Assembly (NCBI RefSeq): GCF_003544875.1
Contig: NZ_CP032093.1
Coordinates: forward strand, 2,356,001 to 2,420,000
Length of the DNA: 64,000 nucleotides
DNA from: Vibrio alfacsensis
Lineage (GTDB): Bacteria > Pseudomonadota > Gammaproteobacteria > Enterobacterales > Vibrionaceae
Direction: 5' to 3'
The notes under the pieces were generated by a model. The model ran no database searches. It saw only the letters and a program-made list of their open reading frames with translations, and had not been told where the DNA came from. Shown piece by piece: positions 37,884 through 48,544 of the stretch (position 1 is its first letter; each line of letters opens with the position of its first letter). A program made the translations under genes and the position numbers.

Positions 37884-38918
37884 ATGATAGAAATAAAAAA
37901 CGTCAATAAAGTGTTCTTCCAAGGCAGTAAGGAAATTCTTGCCCTTAAGGACATAAATTTAGATATCGCTAAAGGGACTATCTTTGGTGTTATCGGCGCA
38001 TCAGGCGCGGGTAAAAGTACCTTGATCCGCTGTGTCAATATGCTGGAAGCCCCGACCTCAGGCTCCATTATCGTTGATGGCGTTGACCTAACTAAACTCG
38101 GTAAAAAGCAACTGAGTGCAACCCGCCGCAACATTGGGATGATCTTCCAACACTTTAACCTGCTGTCATCTCGTACCGTTTTCGACAATGTGGCTCTCCC
38201 TCTTGAGCTAGCAGGCAAAGAGAAATCGCAAATCACAACAAAAGTGACGGAGCTACTTAAACTGGTTGGCCTTTCGGACAAGCACGAGAGCTACCCTGCA
38301 AACCTAAGTGGCGGTCAAAAGCAGCGTGTGGCAATTGCACGTGCTCTGTCTTCTGATCCAAGTGTTTTGTTGTGTGACGAAGCGACCAGCGCACTGGACC
38401 CAGCGACAACGCAATCCATTCTAGAACTACTAAAAGAAATCAACCGCAAACTTGAGATCACCATTCTTTTGATCACCCACGAAATGGAAGTGGTGAAAAG
38501 CATCTGTCATGAAGTGGCGATCATCGGTGATGGCGAATTAGTTGAAAAAGGCACGGTCGGCGATATCTTTGCACATCCTAAAACGGAACTCGCACATCAG
38601 TTCATCCGCTCAACGTTGGATCTTTCAATTCCAGAAGACTATCAAGTTCGCTTACAGGCGACACGCGTAGAAAACAGCTACCCTCTCGTTCGCCTTGAAT
38701 TTACAGGTGCTACAGTGGATGCACCTCTCATGACGCAAATTGCTCGTAAATTTAATATTGATGTCAGCATTCTAAGCTCTGACCTCGATTACGCCGGTGG
38801 TGTGAAATTCGGCATGATGGTCGCGGAGCTATTCGGTAATGAAGAGGACGATAACGCAGCGATTGAATTCCTACGTGAACACAACGTGAAAGTAGAGGTA
38901 CTTGGCTATGTCCTTTAA
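37884..38918 (+). CDS. metN: D- and L-methionine ABC importer, ATP-binding subunit
   Basis: ATPase of the MetNIQ importer on the cytosolic face of the inner membrane. The 344-residue product has Walker [10 protein letters not shown] (residues 38-46), Q-loop MIFQHFNLL, signature LSGGQKQR (near 140) and Walker [15 protein letters not shown]-terminal NIL/C2 domain (about 260-344) binds methionine for trans-inhibition. It heads metNIQ behind met boxes. Confidence 0.97.
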   Translation: MIEIKNVNKVFFQGSKEILALKDINLDIAKGTIFGVIGASGAGKSTLIRCVNMLEAPTSGSIIVDGVDLTKLGKKQLSATRRNIGMIFQHFNLLSSRTVFDNVALPLELAGKEKSQITTKVTELLKLVGLSDKHESYPANLSGGQKQRVAIARALSSDPSVLLCDEATSALDPATTQSILELLKEINRKLEITILLITHEMEVVKSICHEVAIIGDGELVEKGTVGDIFAHPKTELAHQFIRSTLDLSIPEDYQVRLQATRVENSYPLVRLEFTGATVDAPLMTQIARKFNIDVSILSSDLDYAGGVKFGMMVAELFGNEEDDNAAIEFLREHNVKVEVLGYVL

Positions 38919-39585
38919 TACGATTTCTGAATGGCTGAGCCTAAACAGCAACCTACTTTTGGGCGCAACTTGGGAAACCATCTACATGGTTGCCGTCGCG
39001 GGTATCGTCGGTTTTGCAGTGGGGATTCCACTCGGTGTCATTCTGCACACCACTAAAAAAGGTGGCTTACTCGAAAACACCAAACTGAACCGCGTACTTG
39101 GCGCGATCGTTAACATCGGTCGTTCGGTACCTTTCCTCGTATTAATGGTGGCAATTATCCCGGTCACCAAGTTGTTAGTTGGAACGTTTATCGGTACAAC
39201 CGCAGCCATTGTTCCATTGACTATTGGCGCCATTCCATTTGTGGCGCGATTGATTGAAGGTGCCTTATTAGAAGTACCGTCAGGCTTAGTAGAAGCAGCA
39301 CAATCGATGGGCGCGACACCTGTACAAATCATCACAAAAGTTCTGCTTCCCGAAGCGATGCCGACTATTGTTAACTCAGTAACGATTACCCTAGTCACTT
39401 TAGTAAGCTACTCCGCAATGGCAGGAACCGTTGGCGGCGGTGGTTTAGGTGACGTTGCGATCCGTTATGGATTCCACCGCTACGACATAGTGATCATGGC
39501 CGTAACCGTAGTAATGCTTATCGTGCTCGTGCAAATTATTCAGTCTATTGGTGATGCCATCGTACGCCGCGTAGACCATAGATAA
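38908..39585 (+). CDS. metI: Methionine ABC importer, permease subunit
   Basis: Inner-membrane permease with about five hydrophobic segments and the EAA-type loop [15 protein letters not shown] near residue 130 that contacts MetN. ATG 38908 (MSFNTISE) overlaps the end of metN by 11 bases and has AGAGGT upstream. An in-frame start two codons earlier is less likely. Product 225 residues. Confidence 0.96.
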   Translation: MSFNTISEWLSLNSNLLLGATWETIYMVAVAGIVGFAVGIPLGVILHTTKKGGLLENTKLNRVLGAIVNIGRSVPFLVLMVAIIPVTKLLVGTFIGTTAAIVPLTIGAIPFVARLIEGALLEVPSGLVEAAQSMGATPVQIITKVLLPEAMPTIVNSVTITLVTLVSYSAMAGTVGGGGLGDVAIRYGFHRYDIVIMAVTVVMLIVLVQIIQSIGDAIVRRVDHR

Positions 39586-39617
39586 GAATTGAAAATACCA
39601 ATTATAAGGAGATAAAC

Positions 39618-40427
39618 ATGAAATTTAGCCTTAAGAGTCTTTTGACTGTCGCAACTGCCGCTTCTGCACTGGTTCTTGCTGGTTGTGGTGAAAAGCAATC
39701 TGATGACAACAGCGTAAAAGTTGGCGTAATGGCTGGCGCAGAAGCTCAGGTTGCAGAAGTTGCTGCAAAAGTTGCTAAAGAAAGATACAACCTGGATGTC
39801 GAACTTGTCACTTTCACGGATTACGTGACACCAAACGCCGCATTGGATGATGGTTCTATTGATATTAACGCTTTCCAACATAAGCCATACCTTGATCAAC
39901 AAGTCGAAGATCGTGGCTACAAGCTCGTGACCGCCGGCAACTCTTTTGTTTACCCTATTGCAGGTTATTCGAAAAAAGTGAAGTCGGTTGACGAAGTTCA
40001 AGAAGGGGCAAGAATCGCGGTACCAAATGATCCAACTAACCTAGGCCGCTCTCTATTACTTCTAGAGCAACAAGGTTTGATTGAGCTGCGTGATGGCGTC
40101 GACCTACTAGCCACAGTACGCGACATTGTAGGCAACCCGAAAAACATCACTATCGTAGAGCTAGATGCTGCACAACTTCCTCGCTCTCTTGATGATGTTG
40201 CAATTTCTATCATCAACACAACTTACGCCAGTTCTATCGATCTAACGCCTGAGCGTGATGGCATATTCGTTGAAGACAAAGAGTCTCCATACGTAAACCT
40301 AATCGTAGCTCGTGAAGATAACGTTCAAGCCGCTAACGTACAAAACTTCGTGAAATCGTACCAAACAGATGAAGTTTACGAAGCAGCGAAAGACATCTTC
40401 AAAGGTGGTGTCGTTAAAGGTTGGTAA
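39618..40427 (+). CDS. metQ: Methionine-binding lipoprotein
   Basis: Substrate-binding lipoprotein of MetNIQ, anchored in the periplasm. The lipobox LAGC has its cysteine near residue 22. The mature NlpA-type domain begins KVGVMAGAEAQV and carries FTDYVTPNAALDDGSIDINAFQHKPYL-type family sequence. A strong AAGGAG site precedes ATG 39618. Total 269 residues, and a terminator follows. Confidence 0.96.
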   Translation: MKFSLKSLLTVATAASALVLAGCGEKQSDDNSVKVGVMAGAEAQVAEVAAKVAKERYNLDVELVTFTDYVTPNAALDDGSIDINAFQHKPYLDQQVEDRGYKLVTAGNSFVYPIAGYSKKVKSVDEVQEGARIAVPNDPTNLGRSLLLLEQQGLIELRDGVDLLATVRDIVGNPKNITIVELDAAQLPRSLDDVAISIINTTYASSIDLTPERDGIFVEDKESPYVNLIVAREDNVQAANVQNFVKSYQTDEVYEAAKDIFKGGVVKGW

Positions 40428-40468
40428 TCCAACTCGAAAACACCTTTCAGAACGAGACCAAATAAAAC

Positions 40469-40503
40469 AAAAGGGCTGATGTGGAAACATCAGCCCTTTT
40501 ACT
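40469..40503 (+). terminator. Intrinsic terminator after metQ (bidirectional)
   Basis: AAAAGGGCTGATG / CATCAGCCCTTTT perfect stem, loop TGGAAA. It also serves the convergent gene at 40539-41315. Confidence 0.93.
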
Positions 40504-40538
40504 TTTCTTATTAATGTTAGGATCTGCGCTATTTTAAG

Positions 40539-41315
40539 CTACTTAATGTGGTCCCAAGAGATGTTAGAAACAATTCGGCAGTCATCACACTTGAAGTAAA
40601 AAATGTCATGCAAAGGCTCATCAAGTAACCACTCACCACCACATTTTGGACACTTGCGCGCCTTTTCTGTTTCAAGCGACTCACCACCGACTCGATATTG
40701 GTAATAATAGGTCGGGATCTTCGTGAGGTATTCAATACGACCACGTAAATCCCAGCCTCGGCGGAACAACACACTGTCAGCATCACAAATTTCATGCAGC
40801 GCGGCGTGTTCTGCTCGGCATCCACCCGCCATTTGAATTTCATCACACGCTTGCCACTCGGTTTGCCACTTCACCACCGCTTTATGGTCACCGTTGAGTG
40901 TCGCACCATTACGATAGAGCGGAATTGGCAACAACGTCTCACCACTGCGCAGCGGGGAACACGTATGAACGTAAGTAGTGTAAAGCACTTGCCAGCTCGG
41001 CGTTTCATCTTCTGCAGCTTCTTCTGAGTTCAAGTCACGACCTAACATGCGCATTTTCGGCGCAAGCAAAGACGCTTCTGACAAACGGTTTAAGCAGACT
41101 TTGACGAAATCAGAATGGTAACGAGGGTGCAAGCTGTCTTGCTCTGGGCACACTACGCGCACATAAAACTCGCCATCTCCCATTACGATAGGAAACTCAC
41201 GACCAAGGACCTGCCCGTTGTAACGCAGAGCATCCATCAAACCATTAATCGCTTTATCAACTGCGCTTACTGTGGTGTTATCAAAACATTCAAACTGCAA
41301 CTCAACAACGTACAT
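40539..41315 (-). CDS. Zn-ribbon-containing protein (DUF2310 type)
   Basis: A 258-residue soluble protein of unknown function. The first 200 residues form an alpha/beta region with no motif I recognise. The C-terminus is a zinc ribbon with KCPKCGGEW and KCDDCRIVS cysteine pairs (about residues 218-250). It follows syd with only two bases between stop and start, so the two are probably one transcript. I assign it to the DUF2310 family from remembered annotation of the same neighbourhood in other Vibrio, with moderate certainty. Confidence 0.75.
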   Translation of the reverse strand: MYVVELQFECFDNTTVSAVDKAINGLMDALRYNGQVLGREFPIVMGDGEFYVRVVCPEQDSLHPRYHSDFVKVCLNRLSEASLLAPKMRMLGRDLNSEEAAEDETPSWQVLYTTYVHTCSPLRSGETLLPIPLYRNGATLNGDHKAVVKWQTEWQACDEIQMAGGCRAEHAALHEICDADSVLFRRGWDLRGRIEYLTKIPTYYYQYRVGGESLETEKARKCPKCGGEWLLDEPLHDIFYFKCDDCRIVSNISWDHIK

Positions 41316-41317
41316 AT

Positions 41318-41863
41318 TTACACCGCAGCCTCGAGTTTGTTTAGAAACTCAATCACATTGTCTGCAAGTACATCACGATTACTGGTGCCTAGACGCTCAA
41401 GAATCACATTCCCCGTCAAGTTACAGATAGAAATGACGTCCAATTCTGCGTCTGTCACTGCGATGAATACGGTTGGCTTCAGTTTTAGACGGCGCTGAGT
41501 CACTAGATGACCAAGGATGTTCTCTTGCAAACGAGTAAAATCATCATCACTCCATACTTGCAATAGTGTTAGACCATTACCTTGCCATGTGGCATCCATA
41601 TCAGCACTGTATTGGGAACCATAAAAAAGTTTGATGTCTTCATGCAGCGTGAGCTCAATACCATTCTCAACGTTAGTAAAATCCGCCACGTCTTCACGAG
41701 GACACACTTTCCATAATACGGCCTCATCACGTTTCTCTTCTACACATGGAGAAACAAGATCAGCAAGCTCTTCACTGCGTGGCAGTTCATTGTGCTCGTC
41801 TTGCCAAGCTTGTTGATAGCGCAGGCTAAACTCCAGTAGAGCCTGAGTAACGGTCTGGGTCAT
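41318..41863 (-). CDS. syd: SecY-interacting protein Syd
   Basis: Peripheral protein on the cytosolic face of the inner membrane that binds SecY and may proofread translocons. The 181 residues match the E. coli length. Family landmarks include an acidic ACP-like surface, [15 protein letters not shown] near residue 50, and [18 protein letters not shown] near 75. It is divergent from queF, a pairing also seen in E. coli. ATG 41863 has GGAGAC upstream. Confidence 0.94.
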   Translation of the reverse strand: MTQTVTQALLEFSLRYQQAWQDEHNELPRSEELADLVSPCVEEKRDEAVLWKVCPREDVADFTNVENGIELTLHEDIKLFYGSQYSADMDATWQGNGLTLLQVWSDDDFTRLQENILGHLVTQRRLKLKPTVFIAVTDAELDVISICNLTGNVILERLGTSNRDVLADNVIEFLNKLEAAV

Positions 41864-41971
41864 GAAGGTCTCCTCATTCCTTATTTATCAGATAGCGGTG
41901 TCTGCCAGATGGCAATTGTTCAGCGGATTAAGTAAAATTCTCGTCATTCTAATCGAAAATGACCACAAAGT

Positions 41972-42817
41972 ATGAGCAAATATTCTGACGCTAAAGAGCT
42001 TGCTGGCCTGACTCTGGGTAAAAAGACCGAGTACGCAAACCAATACGATGCGAGCTTGCTGCAACCCGTTCCTCGCAGTCTAAACCGTGATGACTTAGAG
42101 CTAGGCGATAGCCTACCGTTTTTGGGCCATGACATCTGGACACTCTACGAGCTTTCTTGGTTAAACGGTAAAGGCTTACCTCAAGTTGCGGTAGGTGAAG
42201 TGTACATTCCTGCAACCAGCGCAAACTTGATTGAGTCAAAGTCGTTCAAACTGTATCTAAACAGCTACAACCAAACGCGTTTCACAAGCTGGGAAGAAGT
42301 CACTGAGCGTCTCATTCAAGATTTGTCAGCATGCGCAGGCGAGCGAGTACTTGTGGAAGTAAACCCGGTGAACCACTACACCAACCAACCTATCGTCACG
42401 ATGGAAGGGGAATGTATTGACGATCAAGACATCGAAATCACTGACTACGATTTTGATGCCACATTGCTTGAGGGGGCTGCGGGTGAAGAGCAGGTCGAAG
42501 AAATTCTTCACAGCCACCTATTAAAATCAAACTGCCTAATCACCAACCAACCTGATTGGGGTAGCGTTGAAATTCGTTACCAAGGTGCGAAATTAAACCG
42601 TGAAAAGCTGCTGCGTTACCTTGTGTCTTTCCGCGAGCATAACGAATTCCACGAGCAGTGTGTTGAACGTATTTTCACTGACCTAATGAAATACGGCCAA
42701 CCGAATAAACTGACGGTTTTTGCACGTTACACTCGCCGTGGAGGCTTGGATATCAACCCTTACCGCTCAACTGAACAAGATAAGCCCACACACAACAATC
42801 GCATGGCTCGTCAATAA
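41972..42817 (+). CDS. queF: NADPH-dependent 7-cyano-7-deazaguanine reductase
   Basis: Reduces preQ0 to preQ1 in queuosine synthesis. The 281-residue product is the long type (E. coli YqcD), made of two tunnel-fold halves. The [17 protein letters not shown] motif for NADPH is near residue 90 and the thioimide-forming cysteine is in [13 protein letters not shown] near 190. It is followed by a strong terminator. Confidence 0.96.
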   Translation: MSKYSDAKELAGLTLGKKTEYANQYDASLLQPVPRSLNRDDLELGDSLPFLGHDIWTLYELSWLNGKGLPQVAVGEVYIPATSANLIESKSFKLYLNSYNQTRFTSWEEVTERLIQDLSACAGERVLVEVNPVNHYTNQPIVTMEGECIDDQDIEITDYDFDATLLEGAAGEEQVEEILHSHLLKSNCLITNQPDWGSVEIRYQGAKLNREKLLRYLVSFREHNEFHEQCVERIFTDLMKYGQPNKLTVFARYTRRGGLDINPYRSTEQDKPTHNNRMARQ

Positions 42818-42823
42818 TGTTCT

Positions 42824-42861
42824 AAAACACCCAGCAATCAGTTGGATTGCTGGGTGTTTTT
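42824..42861 (+). terminator. Intrinsic terminator after queF
   Basis: AAAACACCCAGCAATC / GATTGCTGGGTGTTTT stem with a four-base loop. One of the strongest in the window. Confidence 0.95.
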
Positions 42862-42910
42862 CTCTAATATTGCACATTCAAAAACGACACAGTTCGAGGG
42901 AACGAAAAGG

Positions 42911-45193
42911 ATGTTTGGGGACAGTTCGCGTCTTTTCATCAGGCTGATTGGCTTTCTTTGCTTATTATTAGCACAGCCACTTCACGCGACCATTTTATCT
43001 TCCGCTTTACTCAATGAAGCTCAACAACTGGCAGAGATTGATCCGTCACAAGCCAAGCAAGTCGCCAAAAACTACTTATTGCAACGCGAATTAACGGAAC
43101 GTCAAGAGAATGGAAGTCCATCTGCGATGTCTCGCGAAGAGACCGATCGCAGTATTCGCACACCCAACAGTACGATTGAAGCACATAAGATCATAGCTCA
43201 AGCTGACTTTACAATGGGTGATATTCGAGGTGCGATTGAAAACCTCAATGAAGCAGAAAGGTTGGCAACGGAGTATCAACTTCCGTATATGCGCCTAGAC
43301 ATACAGCTAATGCGAAATCAAATGTTATGGTTAAGCAATAAAGACTATGCGACGGGCGAACAAAATCTTAATCACATTGAACAGCAAATCGAAAGCAATA
43401 ATGTCACTCTTTTGCGCACTGACAGCATACGCTATCGATTGATCATGCAACGTGCACTTCTTGCCTCACACAATGGTGATATGTTCAATGCAGAACGCTA
43501 CTACACTGAAGCAAAAACGATTCTCAGCAATATTCGTTCCGAACTGACACTGATCGATTATCACACTGCGGTCGGTGAGTTTTATCTCAACTGCAAAAAG
43601 TACAACCTTGCGCTCTCAGAACTGCTATACGCCTATTGGCAATCCATTGAAAGTGACAACGGCGGTAAGTTAGCAAAAGTAAACCGATTGTTGGCGAGAT
43701 TATTTAAAGAACGCCGAGTGTACGACAAAGCTATTGAATATTTATCTCAAGCGGCCGATTTTTATGACACTTATCCTAGTTCGCCAATATTGGCTCACGT
43801 ACTAGAAAAAATGGGCGATGTTTACTTCTACCAAGGTAAATATAACTTAGCACTTGTCCACTATTTCAACGTCATGGACCACCCAAGCACCGATAAAGAC
43901 ATCGCCCGCAGTATCAATCTCCGCTTGAGCCTCGCGGCAACATACTTACAGCTATATAACTACCCTTTGGCAGACCAGTATCTTAATCGCGCGACAGAAT
44001 TGTTAGAATACACAGACTTCCCTGACTTAAAAGCCAAGGCAGCATTATTGCATTCAGGACTCGCCTACCATCAAAATGATGGTAGGTTGGTGATTGAAAA
44101 TGCGAATAAAGCGCTCGATATTTTAGAAAAACTGCCCAACGCAGATGGTTTCATTAAACAACAATCTTACCGATTACTTGGGTTAGGTTACGAACAAGTC
44201 GGAGAATATCGCACCTCTTTACAAGCATTTAAGAAGTACATCAATCTTGTTCGCCTGGAGCAAAAGCAGCTTAACCAAATTAGTGAAGATGCGTTTCGTC
44301 AGCAAAAAGAGTTTGCAGAACAGAGTATTCACTATGTTAGTCAAACCGATAAGCTGTCTTTGGTCGAAATGGAACACCGCAAGTTTCAGAAGATCTCATT
44401 TGCGTTATTTATTACCGTGCTGGTGATGTTCCTGTTTATCATGCGCCGTGGTGTGATCATGCAAAAGCAAATGGCAGAAATAGGCAAATTACGTAATGAC
44501 CTCTTTACACATTCACGTTCTCGCTTGCGTAATCTCCGCATGCTCAATGTGAAACTGTCTCATTCATTAAAGAAATCCAGCGACACGTTCGAACAATGGC
44601 AAATGGGGGAATTAATTCACGAGCCGCTAAACGACCGCCTTCGTTTTGTGATGATTGATTTGCCGTTTTTACGCAGTATGTACGTACAACACGGATACAA
44701 AGCGGGCCTAGAACTAGAGCGAGCCTTCGGTGAATTTTTAGCAGAAAGAGTGACAAAACCAACTCGCTTATACCATTTCTCGGATGCGAACTTACTTTAT
44801 ATTGAACCCAATGCTGACCGAAATACGTCTGGTGAAGCAACGTTTGAGAAATTCCAAAGTTGGGTTGATGAATTTGCACAGCTACATAATGTCAATAGAA
44901 CCATTCGTATGGGGATCAGTGACTACCCATTCTTACCTCGAGCTTACACAGCAATTAACGATGAAGAACTGTTGGATCTCTTGCTGCTTGCCACACACGT
45001 TGCCCGTGAAGTGAGCTTGAAAGATAAACAGAGCCATTGGGTCTTCTTAAAAGCGATCGATAACGCACCAGCGGCAAGTTTTGCAACCGATGATATTAGA
45101 ACGGCGTGCAAACATGCGATTAATCAAGGTCTAATAAAGGTTCATTCTTCGTACAAGAATGAGGACGATATCAAAAATATTAAAAATGGATAA
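42911..45193 (+). CDS. TPR sensor protein with degenerate GGDEF-like output domain
   Basis: A 760-residue protein. ATG 42911, with AAAAGG upstream, is chosen over an earlier in-frame start at 42842. It begins with a signal-type hydrophobic segment (residues 8-26) ending in PLHA. A periplasmic region rich in tetratricopeptide-like helices follows (about 70-460), then a membrane helix near 495-515 and a cytosolic C-terminal region. That region aligns by eye with a GGDEF fold: VMIDLPFLRSMYVQHGY matches FDIDNFKAINDSYGY of the next gene, and FSDANLLYI sits where FGGEEFILL would be. The catalytic GG[D/E]EF is therefore absent, and diguanylate cyclase activity is not expected. Confidence 0.75.
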   Translation: MFGDSSRLFIRLIGFLCLLLAQPLHATILSSALLNEAQQLAEIDPSQAKQVAKNYLLQRELTERQENGSPSAMSREETDRSIRTPNSTIEAHKIIAQADFTMGDIRGAIENLNEAERLATEYQLPYMRLDIQLMRNQMLWLSNKDYATGEQNLNHIEQQIESNNVTLLRTDSIRYRLIMQRALLASHNGDMFNAERYYTEAKTILSNIRSELTLIDYHTAVGEFYLNCKKYNLALSELLYAYWQSIESDNGGKLAKVNRLLARLFKERRVYDKAIEYLSQAADFYDTYPSSPILAHVLEKMGDVYFYQGKYNLALVHYFNVMDHPSTDKDIARSINLRLSLAATYLQLYNYPLADQYLNRATELLEYTDFPDLKAKAALLHSGLAYHQNDGRLVIENANKALDILEKLPNADGFIKQQSYRLLGLGYEQVGEYRTSLQAFKKYINLVRLEQKQLNQISEDAFRQQKEFAEQSIHYVSQTDKLSLVEMEHRKFQKISFALFITVLVMFLFIMRRGVIMQKQMAEIGKLRNDLFTHSRSRLRNLRMLNVKLSHSLKKSSDTFEQWQMGELIHEPLNDRLRFVMIDLPFLRSMYVQHGYKAGLELERAFGEFLAERVTKPTRLYHFSDANLLYIEPNADRNTSGEATFEKFQSWVDEFAQLHNVNRTIRMGISDYPFLPRAYTAINDEELLDLLLLATHVAREVSLKDKQSHWVFLKAIDNAPAASFATDDIRTACKHAINQGLIKVHSSYKNEDDIKNIKNG

Positions 45194-45291
45194 TTACCCG
45201 CCCGTTAAGCATAAACAAATGATGACGCTATTACGTTTTTGTTATCATCACTTAATTGTCAGTAGTACATGGACTTAACTGCATTCGTTTC

Positions 45292-46857
45292 ATGGGAATC
45301 TTGGAATCCGATATTCAATCACAGCTTCATCAGCTGAGTTGTCAACTTGACCAACTCCGCCTGACTCATCGTGATAGTTCGCTCAAATTTAAACGTGAGC
45401 AACAAGTTCTCAAACGCGTTGTGGCGTCCTTGGCTTCTGCGTGCCATGGTTCAAATTCGCACGTCACTGATTATTTGCTCGAGATTCAGCAAGAACTCGA
45501 GCATCAAAAAGACATCAGTTCGCTTATCCCTCGCCTCGCGGTCCTAGAAAGGATGCTTAAGCAGCATTCACAAACCGTTAGCAAGCAAAACCAGTACCTG
45601 ACCGATCAAGTCAAACACAGTGGCGCGACCTTACAACGCATCACAGGTTTGCCTGCGCAACTCAAGCGAGAACTGCGTAACTTGATGAGTTTCTCCGATG
45701 TAAATAGCGATAAAAATGTTGATCAAGCCATCAAGCTACTCAGCATTTATGAACGCGCGCTAAAGATCATCACAACCAACTCTCGTCTGAATCTATCCGA
45801 TCTAGAAAATGGTCCAGATAAACCTCAACTTGAGTGTTTGGCAAGCGACTTACAACACACCATTACTGAGCTGGATTTTGATGGTGATGCCGGAGATCAA
45901 TTGCTAGAAATTCGCTCAAAGTTGCTTCTAGGTACCAATGCAGAATCGTTGATCGATTTAACCTTAAATACGCTTAAGCTCGTCATCGATGCAACCAAAG
46001 CAGAACGAAAAGCATCAGAACAATTTTTAGACCAGCTCAATGCTTCTCTTGCTAACCATCTAAAAACCGCGCACCAAAATGTCGATCAGCATCAAAACTA
46101 TTTTGAGCACCGACAAGAACTGAATGCAGAGATGACAAATTTGGTCAACCTTAGCCAGAAGTCATTAACACAAGCGAATGACATCGCAGAGCTCAAGCAA
46201 GAAATGACGCCACTGCTCGCTCAAATGGCCTCGTTAACGGAACGCCTTAAAATGGCGGAAGCGCGAGAACAAGCGCTTCAAGATCGTTTGAATTACAATA
46301 AGAACCAACTCGAATCCGTATTTGAAACAACGCAAGACTACCGCCGCCGATTAGAAGACCAAGCGCAGCGTATGTTGCAAGATCCACTCACAAAAGTGTA
46401 CAACCGAGCCGCTTTTGCCGATCGCATGGAACTGGAATATCGCCGTTGGATTCGCTCACAGAAAAATTTGCGCACCGTATTGTTTGATATCGATAACTTT
46501 AAAGCCATCAACGACAGTTACGGCTATACCGCTGGTGACAAAGCATTGAAAATAATTGCGCGAACCATTTTAAAACGAACAGAGAAAACAGATACTGTGG
46601 CTCGTTTTGGAGGTGAAGAATTCATTCTGCTTATCCCAGAACAATCTGAAGAATATACCCTTGAGTTAATGAAGAATATCCAAAAGGATATCAGCAAATT
46701 ACCATTTAAGTTCCGTGAGCAAAACATCATGATCACGCTCACTGCTGTTTCAACGTCATTTAAAGAATCTGACACACCAGAATATGTATTGGATCGCTTA
46801 GGAGTGATGCAAAGAAACGCAAAACAGCGCGGTCCAAACCAAGTTGACTGGAACTAA
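45292..46857 (+). CDS. Diguanylate cyclase with N-terminal coiled coil
   Basis: A 521-residue soluble protein. ATG 45292 (MGILESDIQ) is used because the longer frame begins at a weak TTG. Residues 1-350 are mostly helical with heptad-like Leu spacing, probably coiled coil and possibly a dimerisation or signal-input region. The C-terminal GGDEF domain (about 365-520) has the magnesium-binding DIDNFKAIND segment and an intact GGEEF near residue 440. The product-inhibition site RxxD reads EKTD here, so feedback by c-di-GMP through that site is unlikely. It sits 99 bp after the TPR/degenerate-GGDEF gene. Confidence 0.9.
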   Translation: MGILESDIQSQLHQLSCQLDQLRLTHRDSSLKFKREQQVLKRVVASLASACHGSNSHVTDYLLEIQQELEHQKDISSLIPRLAVLERMLKQHSQTVSKQNQYLTDQVKHSGATLQRITGLPAQLKRELRNLMSFSDVNSDKNVDQAIKLLSIYERALKIITTNSRLNLSDLENGPDKPQLECLASDLQHTITELDFDGDAGDQLLEIRSKLLLGTNAESLIDLTLNTLKLVIDATKAERKASEQFLDQLNASLANHLKTAHQNVDQHQNYFEHRQELNAEMTNLVNLSQKSLTQANDIAELKQEMTPLLAQMASLTERLKMAEAREQALQDRLNYNKNQLESVFETTQDYRRRLEDQAQRMLQDPLTKVYNRAAFADRMELEYRRWIRSQKNLRTVLFDIDNFKAINDSYGYTAGDKALKIIARTILKRTEKTDTVARFGGEEFILLIPEQSEEYTLELMKNIQKDISKLPFKFREQNIMITLTAVSTSFKESDTPEYVLDRLGVMQRNAKQRGPNQVDWN

Positions 46858-46984
46858 GGCTGTTCAAAAAATCAACAAACAAGCCGTATTCTTAGCATTT
46901 ACTCTACAATAGCCTCAAATTTTCAATGAGTTATCACATTTCTCTTCTGTTAGTCTGCTAAGCTAATTAGACGCCATAAGACAA

Positions 46985-47035
46985 TGTCTACTATAGATCG
47001 CTGTCTACCATAAAATAATGTCCACCAGTCGACAC
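46985..47035. repeat. Three 17-bp imperfect tandem repeats upstream of ppnN
   Basis: TGTCTAC, TGTCTACC and TGTCCACC begin at 46985, 47002 and 47019, exactly 17 bp apart. A weaker fourth unit (sharing CCATAA) may begin at 46968. They lie 75-125 bp before the ppnN start, in a 252-bp gap that shows nothing else. Confidence 0.55.
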
Positions 47036-47109
47036 ACTCTAACCATACGAATAAATTAGTCAGAGCACTGGTGTTTTTCCTCTACAGATTGCAATAGCAA
47101 GGAGGCCTT

Positions 47110-48486
47110 ATGATTACTCATATCAGCCCTGCTGGTAGCATGGATTTGCTATCTCAACTCGAAGTCGAACGCCTAAAGAAAACGGCATCGAGTGATCTTT
47201 ATCAACTGTACCGCAACTGCACACTCGCGGTACTCAACTCTGGCAGCCATACCGATAACTCTAAAGAGCTGCTCGATAAACACCAATCCTTTGATGTGAA
47301 CGTTGTGCGTCGGGAGCGCGGCATTAAGCTGGAACTGGCGAATCCCCCAGAGCACGCGTTTGTCGATGGTGAAATCATCAAAGGCATTCAAGAGCATCTT
47401 TTCTCTGTTTTGCGTGACATTGTTTACGTCAACATGCACCTTGCAGACAACCAGCGACTGAATCTCACCAACGCCACCCACATTACGAACCTTGTGTTTG
47501 GTATTTTGCGTAATGCTGGTGCGCTAACCCCCGGTATTGAGCCTAATCTTGTGGTGTGTTGGGGGGGGCACTCGATCAATGCGACCGAATACCAATACAC
47601 TCGCGAAGTAGGTAACGAGCTAGGCTTGCGTGAACTTAATATCTGTACAGGTTGTGGGCCGGGTGCAATGGAAGGCCCAATGAAAGGAGCCGCAATTGGT
47701 CATGCTAAACAGCGTTACACCGAGCAGCGCTACCTAGGTTTAACCGAGCCTTCAATCATTGCCGCTGAGCCACCAAACCCAATCGTGAATGAGCTGGTGA
47801 TCATGCCAGACATCGAGAAACGTCTCGAAGCTTTTGTTCGTATGGCACATGGCATTGTCATTTTCCCTGGTGGCCCAGGAACAGCAGAAGAACTGCTGTA
47901 CATTTTGGGCATCATGATGCATCCAGAAAACGCTGATCAGCCAATGCCAATCGTACTGACAGGTCCAAAAGAGAGTGAGGCCTACTTCCGCTCCATTGAC
48001 GCCTTTATTGCCGATACACTGGGTGAAGAGGGACAGAAACACTACCAGATCGTTATTGATGATCCCGCGGAAGTGGCTCGCATTATGAAGCGTTCAATGG
48101 AAGACGTTCGACTGCACCGAAAAGAGAAAGGTGACGCGTACAGCTTTAACTGGTCACTCAAAATAGAACCTGAGTTCCAACTGCCGTTTGAGCCAAACCA
48201 TGAATCGATGGAAAGCTTAAACCTAAACTTAAACCAGAAACCTCAAGTATTGGCGGCCACATTGCGTCAAGCTTTCTCTGGTATCGTAGCGGGTAACGTA
48301 AAAGCAGAGGGAATACGTGAGATCGAGCAAAAAGGCCCATTTGTTATCAATGGTGAATCTTCATTGATGCACAAGCTGGATATCTTGCTCCAAGACTTCG
48401 TCGAACAACATCGAATGAAACTTCCAGGCGGTACCGCTTACGAACCTTGCTACCGAATCGCTCATCCAGAAAAAGCGACTCGATAG
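47110..48486 (+). CDS. ppnN: Nucleosidase PpnN (LOG family)
   Basis: Pyrimidine/purine nucleotide 5'-monophosphate nucleosidase that is stimulated by (p)ppGpp in E. coli. The 458-residue product has an N-terminal regulatory domain. The central Rossmann lysine-decarboxylase-like core has [13 protein letters not shown] (near 154) and the signature [13 protein letters not shown] (near 255). A C-terminal regulatory domain follows. AAGGAGG lies just upstream of ATG 47110. A run of eight G at 47561-47568 lies in the coding frame and is a likely slippage or read-error spot. Confidence 0.94.
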   Translation: MITHISPAGSMDLLSQLEVERLKKTASSDLYQLYRNCTLAVLNSGSHTDNSKELLDKHQSFDVNVVRRERGIKLELANPPEHAFVDGEIIKGIQEHLFSVLRDIVYVNMHLADNQRLNLTNATHITNLVFGILRNAGALTPGIEPNLVVCWGGHSINATEYQYTREVGNELGLRELNICTGCGPGAMEGPMKGAAIGHAKQRYTEQRYLGLTEPSIIAAEPPNPIVNELVIMPDIEKRLEAFVRMAHGIVIFPGGPGTAEELLYILGIMMHPENADQPMPIVLTGPKESEAYFRSIDAFIADTLGEEGQKHYQIVIDDPAEVARIMKRSMEDVRLHRKEKGDAYSFNWSLKIEPEFQLPFEPNHESMESLNLNLNQKPQVLAATLRQAFSGIVAGNVKAEGIREIEQKGPFVINGESSLMHKLDILLQDFVEQHRMKLPGGTAYEPCYRIAHPEKATR

Positions 48487-48508
48487 AACAGCATAGTTTC
48501 GTTACACT

Positions 48509-48530
48509 AGGGGCATTACGCCCCTTTTTT
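48509..48530 (+). terminator. Intrinsic terminator after ppnN
   Basis: AGGGGC / GCCCCT stem, loop ATTAC, six T, 22 bp after the stop and 15 bp before xni. Confidence 0.88.
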
Positions 48531-48544
48531 GTTGCTAAGTCATT

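Noticed and set aside
45256..45291. Earlier TTG start for the diguanylate cyclase
   Set aside because: Weak start codon with no Shine-Dalgarno sequence and no predicted structure in the extra 12 residues. ATG 45292 is simpler.
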